Below the pieces are notes generated by a model that was not told where the DNA came from, did not search any database, and saw only the letters and a program-made list of their open reading frames with translations. 64,000 nt of DNA from CAYRPN01 sp964426135. Lineage in GTDB: Bacteria > Planctomycetota > Phycisphaerae > Phycisphaerales > Phycisphaeraceae. The DNA lies in NCBI GenBank assembly GCA_964426135.1, contig CAYRPN010000008.1, positions 1-64,000 of the forward strand, given 5' to 3'. Both the position numbers and the translations under genes were made by a program. Shown here piece by piece: positions 36,183 to 42,890 of this stretch. The stretch's first letter is position 1. The number at the start of each line of letters is the position of its first letter.

Positions 36183-36475
36183 GCCCCCGGCGGGAGCCGG
36201 GGGTTGCCGCTGACTGCGGAACGGGACCGAAATAAGTTCCCGATTCTCGTCCAACTGACCGAGTCAGAATTTCTAAGGAAATGAGGAAACGAGGAAAGCA
36301 GGAACAGACACAATTCAGGCGATTGACGCCCTCTGTTTCTGTTCCTCATTTCCTCTTTTCCTGCTTTCCTAATGAAAATTCTGGCGTCTGAATCCGGGAA
36401 GTTATTTCGGCCCCGTTCCTTACGTGCGGAAATCATGCTCTTGTTTGGCGACAACCCCCGGCTTCCGCCGGGGGC
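36183..36475. repeat. three-layer nested palindrome
   Basis: Layer 1: 36183-36206 (GCCCCCGGCGGGAGCCGGGG) and 36452-36475 (CCCCGGCTTCCGCCGGGGGC). Layer 2: 36218-36241 (GGAACGGGACCGAAATAAGT) and 36396-36420 (GAAGTTATTTCGGCCCCGTT). Layer 3: 36266-36307 (AAGGAAATGAGGAAACGAGG) and 36333-36382 (TCCTCATTTCCTCTTTTCCT). Each lies within the loop of the one before. There is no coding capacity. Confidence 0.9.
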
Positions 36476-36518
36476 TAACGAAATCCAGTGCTGTTGCTCC
36501 AATGACAGTGAGCGAGAG

Positions 36519-37175
36519 TCACTTCAACTCTTTGATCTTCATGTTGCGCAGCGACAGCGGCAGGCCGTGGTCCTGGAAACCGATGTAACCGGTCTTCGGC
36601 CGGCCCTTGAGTTTGTCGCCGGCGAGGTCCACTTCGTTGATGACTTCGCCGTTGAGTTTCACGGTGAGCTTGTCGCCTTTGCAGATGATGTGAAAAGCGT
36701 TCCATTCACCTGCGGGCTTGCAGGTGTTCTTTTTCGGAGGCACGCCGGGGATGATGCCGCCGGCGTCGTGATCGGTGAGCTTGGCGTCGGCTTTCTTGGA
36801 GCCGGAGTCGTAAATCTGCACCTCGATGCCGGTGGCGACGGGACTTTTCAGATCACCGACGTGGAAGTAAAAGCCGCTGTTGCCGCCCTTGTTCACCTTG
36901 AAATCGAACTGGAATTCAAAGTCGGCGTGCTTCTGATCCTTGAGCCAGAGATAGGCGTCGTAGCGCGTCCAGCCTTTCTCGCCTTCGCGCGGCACGAGGC
37001 TGACCACGCCGTCCTTGTCGAGTTTCCAGTTGCCGGTGGTCTGCCAGTTCTTGGCAAGATCGCCGCCGGCGAGAAGGTCGGTGAAGCCGTCGTCGGATTT
37101 CTTCGCGTCTTCGGCGAGGAGAGTGAAGGGGAGGGCGAGGAGGAAGAGGACGAGAATTGCACGACGGTTGAGCAA
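36519..37175 (-). CDS. secreted DUF1080 protein (3-keto-disaccharide hydrolase family)
   Basis: A 218-residue exported beta-jelly-roll protein of the DUF1080 family, whose characterised members hydrolyse 3-keto-disaccharides. The signal peptide is MLNRRAILVLFLLALPFTLL. Family features: FTDLLAGGDLAKNWQTTG, FEFQFDFKVNKGGNSGFYFH, TGIEVQIYDSG, EWNAFHIICKGDKLTVKLNG and GYIGFQDHG. The start is TTG at 37175, with GGAG 7 bases before it. Such genes often work with Gfo/Idh/MocA oxidoreductases, one of which is at 19850. Confidence 0.9.
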   Translation of the reverse strand: MLNRRAILVLFLLALPFTLLAEDAKKSDDGFTDLLAGGDLAKNWQTTGNWKLDKDGVVSLVPREGEKGWTRYDAYLWLKDQKHADFEFQFDFKVNKGGNSGFYFHVGDLKSPVATGIEVQIYDSGSKKADAKLTDHDAGGIIPGVPPKKNTCKPAGEWNAFHIICKGDKLTVKLNGEVINEVDLAGDKLKGRPKTGYIGFQDHGLPLSLRNMKIKELK

Positions 37176-37245
37176 AGGTGGACTCCGAGATTGAGGTTCA
37201 CGATGGGATTGCCGGAACGGGATGGATCGTTACATCGTTGCGGCT

Positions 37246-37701
37246 TCACAGTTCCTCAAGCCCGGCGACATCCGCGATATCCTTGGGCCGACCGCTGGCA
37301 CGCTTGTTCTTGAGCAGATCGGCCAGGCTGATCATTGCAACCTGTACGCCATCGATTTCGACTGTCTTCCGATTCGCGAAGCAGGTATCGAAATCGACAC
37401 CGGGAATAGAAGTGAAAATTTCGATCTGAAATGGCTTGGCGCCCATACGGATGATCGCGTCAAGGGCAAGAAAATCGTCGCGATCAACGCCCGTGCTTCC
37501 GAAGCCGAACTCATGCAACACGCGGACGAGTCGTTCCGCATTCTTCACGTGAACGGCAACCCAGATATCGATATCGCCCGTTGTACGGACGTAGCCGTGC
37601 GCACTGACCGCGTAACCCCCGATCAAGAGATACTCAACCTCGTTTGAGTTCAGCAATCTCAAGAATTCTTTGAAGTCGGGCGGTAGCTGGATCGTAGCCA
37701 T
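37246..37701 (-). CDS. small nucleotidyltransferase (DUF6036/AbiEii-like)
   Basis: A 151-residue protein with the Pol-beta nucleotidyltransferase core: EYLLIGGYAVSAHGYVRTTG followed by DIDIWV (the GG and DxD signature), then FQIEIFTSIPGVDFD and LLKNKRASGRPKDIADVAGL. Relatives are found in toxin-antitoxin and abortive-infection modules as nucleotide-adding toxins. It overlaps by 68 bases the small gene upstream, which suggests coupled expression of a two-gene module. Whether it is a toxin is not shown by the sequence. Confidence 0.8.
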   Translation of the reverse strand: MATIQLPPDFKEFLRLLNSNEVEYLLIGGYAVSAHGYVRTTGDIDIWVAVHVKNAERLVRVLHEFGFGSTGVDRDDFLALDAIIRMGAKPFQIEIFTSIPGVDFDTCFANRKTVEIDGVQVAMISLADLLKNKRASGRPKDIADVAGLEEL

Positions 37702-37852
37702 ACATGATCTGGCGAAGAATCTCGGTTCCGGCGATACGCTCCTGAACCGAGCGCGTGCGCCAATAGGCGGCATCGCTCGGCGCGTCATGCAGATGGCCGA
37801 TGGAAAAACAAGACTTATCGACCCGCACGGATTGGACAGCGTTGGCGGCCAT
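37634..37852 (-). CDS. 72-aa partner of the nucleotidyltransferase gene
   Basis: A small protein read in another frame and overlapping the start of the nucleotidyltransferase gene by 68 bases. Its C-terminus RTRSVQERIAGTEILRQIMY and the following RLQRILEIAEL resemble a conserved small family that I recall next to such transferases. It could act as the antidote or regulator of the pair. The ATG at 37852 (MAANAVQSV) is chosen; the frame runs upstream into metK. Confidence 0.7.
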   Translation of the reverse strand: MAANAVQSVRVDKSCFSIGHLHDAPSDAAYWRTRSVQERIAGTEILRQIMYGYDPATARLQRILEIAELKRG

Positions 37853-37884
37853 ACGACGAAATTGTAGCACAGTGCGCTCGCGGC

Positions 37885-39135
37885 TCACACCGTCACCGTG
37901 CCCACATTCGCCGCTTCCGCCAGTTTCGCCGCGACGTCGGTCTTCTCCCACGAGAAGTGACCCTGGGCGGTGGGCGTGCGGCCGAAGTGGCCGTGGCGCG
38001 CGGACTCGAAATAGATGGGCTTGAGGAGGTCGAGGTAGCTGATGATGCCGCGCGGGGTGAGCGGGAAGAACTCGCGCACCAGCTTGGCGATGGTGCCTTC
38101 ATCGATCTTGTTGGTGCCCTGGCAATCCACGTACACGCTGGTCGGTTCCGCCACGCCGATGGCGTAACTCACCTGCACTTCGCAGGCGTCGGCGAGGCCG
38201 GCGGCGACGATGCACTTGGCGATGTGACGCGCCATGTAAGCGGCGCTGCGGTCGACCTTGCTCGGGTCCTTGCCGGAGAACGCGCCGCCGCCGTGGCGAC
38301 CGCGGCCGCCGTAGGTATCGACGATGATCTTGCGCCCGGTCAGGCCGGTGTCGCCGTGCGGGCCACCGATTTCAAACTGGCCGGTGGGGTTGACGTGAAT
38401 CTTCACGCGCTTGGCGTCCCACATGTCCTTGGGCATCACCGGCTCGATCACGTGCTTGATGATCTGTTCCTTGAGCTGCGCCTGCTTGGCGGGGCCGTTC
38501 CATTCCGGGGCGTGCTGCGTGGAGAGGACGACGGTGTCGATGCGGCGGGGCTTGCCGTCGGCGTATTCGATGGTGACCTGGCTCTTCGCATCGGGGCGAA
38601 GGCCGGTGACGATATTTTTCTCGCGCACTTGTGCCTGCTTCTCCACCATGCGGTGCGCCAGGTCGATGGGCAGCGGCATGAGGCTCGGCGTCTCGCGGCA
38701 GGCGAAGCCGAACATCAGGCCCTGGTCGCCGGCGCCTTGTTCCTTCTTCTCGCCCTTGTCGGCGTCGTGCTCATTGACGCCGCGGGCGATGTCCTGCGAC
38801 TGGCCGTGGATGGTGCGGATGACGGCGCAGCTCTCGGCGTCGAACTTCATCTTCGGGTCGGTGTAGCCGATCTTGCGGATCGCCTCGCGGGTCGTGTCTT
38901 CCACCTTTTCCAAAGCGCGGATGGCGGCGTCGTTGTGCACGGTCACCTCGCCGGCGACGACGACCAGGCCCGTCGTGCAAAGCGTCTCGCAGGCGACGCG
39001 GGCCCTTGGATCGACCGCCAGCAGGCTGTCGAGCACGCTGTCGGAAATCTGGTCGGACACCTTGTCGGGGTGGCCCATGGAGACCGATTCGCTGGTGAAG
39101 AGGAAGTTGCCGTGGTAAGACGCTTTGGATGCCAT
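37885..39135 (-). CDS. metK: S-adenosylmethionine synthetase
   Basis: A 416-residue enzyme making S-adenosylmethionine from ATP and methionine. Motifs: FTSESVSMGHPDKVSDQISD at the N-terminus (ATP and Mg site), GAGDQGLMFGFA (the family hexapeptide GAGDQG), FEIGGPHGDTGLTGRKIIVD, and GRGRHGGGAFSGKDPSKVDR (P-loop-like GGGAFSGKD). The length is slightly above the usual 390, with an extra segment ending in KGEKKEQG before GAGDQG. The leader before the ATG was inspected and no SAM riboswitch could be recognised. It supplies the cofactor used by methyltransferases such as that at 16395. Confidence 0.95.
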   Translation of the reverse strand: MASKASYHGNFLFTSESVSMGHPDKVSDQISDSVLDSLLAVDPRARVACETLCTTGLVVVAGEVTVHNDAAIRALEKVEDTTREAIRKIGYTDPKMKFDAESCAVIRTIHGQSQDIARGVNEHDADKGEKKEQGAGDQGLMFGFACRETPSLMPLPIDLAHRMVEKQAQVREKNIVTGLRPDAKSQVTIEYADGKPRRIDTVVLSTQHAPEWNGPAKQAQLKEQIIKHVIEPVMPKDMWDAKRVKIHVNPTGQFEIGGPHGDTGLTGRKIIVDTYGGRGRHGGGAFSGKDPSKVDRSAAYMARHIAKCIVAAGLADACEVQVSYAIGVAEPTSVYVDCQGTNKIDEGTIAKLVREFFPLTPRGIISYLDLLKPIYFESARHGHFGRTPTAQGHFSWEKTDVAAKLAEAANVGTVTV

Positions 39136-39617
39136 GGGTCTGATTCCTGGTCAAGGAGCGCGATTTCTGGATCAAGGGGCGACTTTTTAGCGGAACCGGC
39201 GTCCGGCGGCAAACCCCATGCCCGCGCCAGTTCGCAAAGGGGCCACCACTATAGCCGGAAAGGGGGCAGGTGACTGGATTTATCGGTTCAGTGGGCCTCC
39301 CGGTTCAGGCGACGGAGCGGGGGGTCGATGCGTGCGCCAAGGGCGTTACGCCGGCCGTCGCCACCGTCTGGCGGGTGTCGGGAAATCGCAGCGTGGGGGC
39401 GATTGTGCAGGCATCCTTGGGAACCGATGAGAAAGGCGCAAGATTCGCGGTTGCAGACCCCTGCCCTGCGCTGGTAGATTGGTTGTTCCGGTCCGTATTT
39501 GTGTGGGACTGTCAGGCTTCGTCGCTTGGCAGGCGTCCGTGACCAGCGACATCCTTCGCCGACCTGCAGCGTGTTGATCCCTCATGCGCTGCCCAGTGGG
39601 CGTTTTGTGCTCATCCC
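39136..39617. other. 482-base region between divergent genes, no gene recognised
   Basis: Open frames exist on both strands (39270-39542 plus, 39346-39585 minus) but neither has protein-like composition with a ribosome site. It probably holds the promoters of metK and the aminotransferase fusion. The two imperfect copies TGGTCAAGGAGCG and TGGATCAAGGGGCG at 39149-39180 lie in the metK leader. Confidence 0.5.
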
Positions 39618-41420
39618 ATGATCCTCACCAGGCGTCCAGAAACCAGTTGGTCCGGCCCCATCGAAACTGTGGCCGGCGGCGATCGTGTTGATCCATCCTC
39701 CTGCATCAAACTCGGGCGATACACGTTCAAGCCCGCGCAGACCCCGGAGGAATACACGCAGGTCCACCGCCTCAACTACAAGACCTTTGTCCGCGAGTTG
39801 CCGCAGCACGCCGATCCAGGCGAAGATCGTCTGGTGGATAAGTTCCACGACCACAACACCTATTACGTCGCCATCTACGAAGACCGCGTCGTGGGCATGA
39901 TCAGCGGCCACGATCAGGCGCCGTTCTCCGTCGCCGACAAAATGGCGGATCCCTCGAAACTGGCCACTCTGGGGCCGCGCCCTTTTGAAGTGCGCCTGCT
40001 CGCCGTCGAGCCGGAGCATCGCCATCGCTACGTCGTCACCGGCCTGATGTGGGCCATTTTCCGCTATGCCGAGGTTCACGGCTATTCGCATCTGCTGATC
40101 TCCGGCGTCGCCGAGCGCGTCACGATGTACGAGAAGCTCGGCCTCGTCACGCTCGGCCCGGCTGTGCCGAGCGGCGGCGTCATGTGCGTGCCCATGTGGT
40201 GCGATATCCGCCGCATGCGCGATTACGTCGGCGCCATCGAGGCCCGCCTCGAACGCCGCGCCGAAAGCGCTCCGCCGGTGCATGTTCCTGAGCAGGAACC
40301 CGAAACGCAGCCGATGTCGATGATGCCGGGCCCGGCTCAACTGTCAAAGCGAGTCACCGAGGCGTTCACCCGCCCGATGATGTCGCATCGCGGCCTGAAA
40401 TTCGCCGAGATGTTCGGCGGCATCCGCCGCCGCCTCCAGGACATGACCGGCCAGCCCGCCGCGATTTTCGTCGGCAGCGGCACCCTCGCCAATGAAGTCG
40501 TCGGCGCCACTCTGGCCGCCGATCGTTCGCTGAAGCGCGGGCTCATGCTCGTCAATGGCGAGTTTGGACGCCGCCTCAGCGCCCAGGCGACCCGTCTTCG
40601 CCTCAATTACACCTCGCTCACCTGGGACTGGGGCAAGCCGTGGGATCTCGCCGCCGTGGCGGAAACGCTCGACCGGAATCCTGACATCAACTGGATCTGG
40701 GCGGTGCATCTGGAATCGAGCACGGGCCTGCTCAACAACCTGCCCGCGCTGGTGAAAATCGCCAAGGAACGCGGCATCAAGGTCAGCGTGGACTGCGTCA
40801 GCGCGCTGGGTTCCGTGCCCATCGACCTGCGTGATGTGTACCTTGCCGCGGGCGTGTCCAACAAATCGCTCGGCGCAGTTGCCGGTCTTTCGATGGTCTT
40901 CGCGAATCCCGACACGCTCGATGCCGTCGACAAGGACCATGTCGCCGCTTACCTCGACCTGGTCGAGAGCCTGCGCGTGCCCGGCCCCCGCTTCACATTC
41001 CCCTCGCCGCCGGTGCATGCCCTGCTCGCCGCCCTCGACAGCTACGCCACCGCGGAAGCTCGCGCACAGACCTTCGCCCGCTACGCCGCCATGGGCCAGT
41101 TCATCCGCGACGAGCTTCGCAAACTCGGCCTACCTCCGCTCGTCTGCGACGAACAGGCCGCGCCCGTGGTCACGACATTCAACCCGCCCGCCGGCTGCGC
41201 GGCGGATGCGTTCATCCAGCGTTGCCTCGACTGGGGCTTCCAGATCGGCGGCGAATCCGGTTATCTGCGGCAGCGCAACTGGCTGCAACTGGCGACGATG
41301 GGCGATGTCACCCTCGACGACTGCCGGACCCTCTTCGACCGCCTGCGCATCTGGCTCAAACGCCAGACCGCCGGAAGTAACGGCAACGGGCACGGCAGCA
41401 ACGGCAACGGCCATCACTGA
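39618..41420 (+). CDS. GNAT acyltransferase fused to class V aminotransferase
   Basis: A 600-residue fusion. Residues about 35-195 are a GNAT domain of the N-acyl-amino-acid-synthase/autoinducer-synthase-like kind (VHRLNYKTFVREL, then RLVDKFHDHNTYYVAIYEDR, VRLLAVEPEHRHRYVVTGLM). Residues about 235-590 are a PLP-dependent alanine-glyoxylate type aminotransferase: MPGPAQLSKRV, SHRGLKFAEMF, VSVDCVSALGSVP (cofactor Asp392), and SNKSLGAVAG (Schiff-base Lys416). The tail SNGNGHGSNGNGHH is low-complexity. One enzyme may form an amino compound and the other acylate it; this is inference. A PEP-CTERM protein gene follows. GNAT proteins of this kind are associated with PEP-CTERM/exosortase systems, though no exosortase is visible here. 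Confidence 0.8.
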   Translation: MILTRRPETSWSGPIETVAGGDRVDPSSCIKLGRYTFKPAQTPEEYTQVHRLNYKTFVRELPQHADPGEDRLVDKFHDHNTYYVAIYEDRVVGMISGHDQAPFSVADKMADPSKLATLGPRPFEVRLLAVEPEHRHRYVVTGLMWAIFRYAEVHGYSHLLISGVAERVTMYEKLGLVTLGPAVPSGGVMCVPMWCDIRRMRDYVGAIEARLERRAESAPPVHVPEQEPETQPMSMMPGPAQLSKRVTEAFTRPMMSHRGLKFAEMFGGIRRRLQDMTGQPAAIFVGSGTLANEVVGATLAADRSLKRGLMLVNGEFGRRLSAQATRLRLNYTSLTWDWGKPWDLAAVAETLDRNPDINWIWAVHLESSTGLLNNLPALVKIAKERGIKVSVDCVSALGSVPIDLRDVYLAAGVSNKSLGAVAGLSMVFANPDTLDAVDKDHVAAYLDLVESLRVPGPRFTFPSPPVHALLAALDSYATAEARAQTFARYAAMGQFIRDELRKLGLPPLVCDEQAAPVVTTFNPPAGCAADAFIQRCLDWGFQIGGESGYLRQRNWLQLATMGDVTLDDCRTLFDRLRIWLKRQTAGSNGNGHGSNGNGHH

Positions 41421-41707
41421 GCCGGCCTCGCACAAGCGAGTACGCCCCATGCGCCTGATGTCTGAAGTTGCCGGGCTGTCGCATCGATGGGTCGACAGGG
41501 AAGCCGTCGCAAGCCGAGTCGAGCATGCGTGGTCGGTGGGATGCCGCGATGTCGGATAATCCAGAATGGCAATGACCGCTTTCATCGCTCGCGCATGCCA
41601 TCGAAAAAGACTTGGTTCTTGCTGAGTCTTGGTGTAAACTACGTGTCGTGGTGGCGGCTTCCGAGCGGGCTTTCTGAAGAGTCGGTGAAGAAACAAGGAG
41701 CAGAGAA

Positions 41708-42382
41708 ATGCGGCAAAATCGAATCATGATGTGTGTCGCGGTCGTGGCGCTGGCCATGGCCGGGAAGGCGATGGCGGTGCCGACGGTCGGCTTTGATCTG
41801 GTCGTCACCAACGTGAGCGCCGGTTCCGCGACCTTGGATGTGGTCGTGAATTATGGCGCCGACCCGGTAGGCGCCGGACTTGTTTTCCTCCAGATGGACA
41901 TCCGCGGCAGCAGCGACAATCTCACCAACAACGGCACCAATTTCAGTCGGTTCAGTTTCGTCCCCGGACCCGCGCTGGCGAACTGGAACCCGCTCGATCC
42001 CCTGAACCCGGACTTCAGCGAGTTGATCTCTGTCGTCACATATGACACCTTCGACCCCGGCGCCGCGCTGCTGCAAGGTACGCAATCCATCGGCACCCTC
42101 ACTGTCAACCTCGCCGGTCTTGCGGGCCAACTCGTGGCAATCGGTCTGATCTTGCCCGATGGGCAGATCCTTGGCGGCACCGATGCCGGGCAGGAGAACC
42201 CGCCGCTGACCACGCAAACGTTTGAATTGATCCTTGGCGACCAGCTCGGCACTCTGACCATCGACACCGAACGCTTCGAGGTGCCGCAGGGCCAGCAGGT
42301 GGATGTCCCCGAGCCCGCGACCGCCGCATTGGGCCTGATGGGATTGGCCGGCTTGGCGCGTCGCCGCCGTCGGCAGGCCTGA
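41708..42382 (+). CDS. PEP-CTERM sorting-signal protein
   Basis: A 224-residue exported surface protein. The signal peptide (about residues 1-23, ending GKAMA) is followed by a beta-rich body resembling a cohesin/Ig-type fold. The C-terminus VPEPATAALGLMGLAGLARR and a basic run form a PEP-CTERM tripartite anchor, recognised by exosortase. An AAGGAG lies before the ATG. No other substrate or exosortase is in the window. The body domain is of unknown function. Confidence 0.85.
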   Translation: MRQNRIMMCVAVVALAMAGKAMAVPTVGFDLVVTNVSAGSATLDVVVNYGADPVGAGLVFLQMDIRGSSDNLTNNGTNFSRFSFVPGPALANWNPLDPLNPDFSELISVVTYDTFDPGAALLQGTQSIGTLTVNLAGLAGQLVAIGLILPDGQILGGTDAGQENPPLTTQTFELILGDQLGTLTIDTERFEVPQGQQVDVPEPATAALGLMGLAGLARRRRRQA

Positions 42383-42400
42383 GTTGGATTTCCGCAAACC

Positions 42401-42657
42401 GAGAACCGCCGCGGCCACAACCTTGGCTGGTGGGTCACCTATACCGCCGAAGGCCTGTGGGTCGATGACGTCACCGCCTGCCACGACCGTCGCACAGGCA
42501 TGAACATCTCCTTCGCCGACGGCCACGCGCAAACGTGAATCTGGCAGGACCCGCCCACCGCACGCCGCCCACCGCAAAGATCAATGGGTTCTACGTCTTC
42601 ACGCCGGACAACGCGGACCTGTGACGGCTGCAGGCGGCGTTTGTGACGAACTGGTGA
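42401..42657 (+). pseudogene. decayed C-terminus of a prepilin-like (DUF1559-related) gene
   Basis: The first frame reads NLGWWVTYTAEGLWVDDVTA, then RTGMNISFADGHAQT, a stop (TGA at 42536), and IWQDPPTA. After a frame change comes INGFYVFTPDNADL, another TGA (42622) and RLQAAF. This is the usual C-terminal pattern (FADGH, W-x-DP-T, NADL-RLQ) of planctomycete prepilin-like proteins, broken by two stop codons and a frameshift. There is no N-terminal part. An intact relative is at 22079. Confidence 0.75.
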
Positions 42658-42664
42658 AAGTAAC

Positions 42665-42804
42665 TTATACGGATTCGTTTTGAATCACGCGCCGACCATC
42701 GATTGATGCCACTGGCAGGCTCGGTTGCCAGTGCCCACGCAGAGAGCACTGGCAGCCAAGCCTGCCAGTGGCATCAGCGCGAGAACCAAATGGAATCCGT
42801 ATTA
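42665..42804. repeat. nested palindrome TGCCACTGGCAGGC inside ATACGGATTC arms
   Basis: The inner arms TGCCACTGGCAGGCTCGGTT (42707 on) and ACTGGCAGCCAAGCCTGCCA (to 42773) pair almost perfectly. The outer arms TTATACGGATTC (42665-42676) and GAATCCGTATTA (42793-42804) enclose them. It lies between the pseudogene and the end of uvrB. Confidence 0.85.
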
Positions 42805-42890
42805 CGTGGAAAGACGCGCAGGCTTTCCATTGTTGGAATGTGTGGGCGAATCCGCGAGGCCCACCGATGCACCGTGGTTGTCGGCGATCT

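Noticed and set aside
39136..39260. Possible SAM riboswitch before metK
   Set aside because: No conserved SAM-I, SAM-II or SAH core could be folded from the leader by eye; only two imperfect short repeats are present.
39346..39585. 79-aa open frame (TQIRTGTTNLPAQG) in the metK upstream region
   Set aside because: Looks like a spurious translation of non-coding DNA; no start signal and not followed by a family match.
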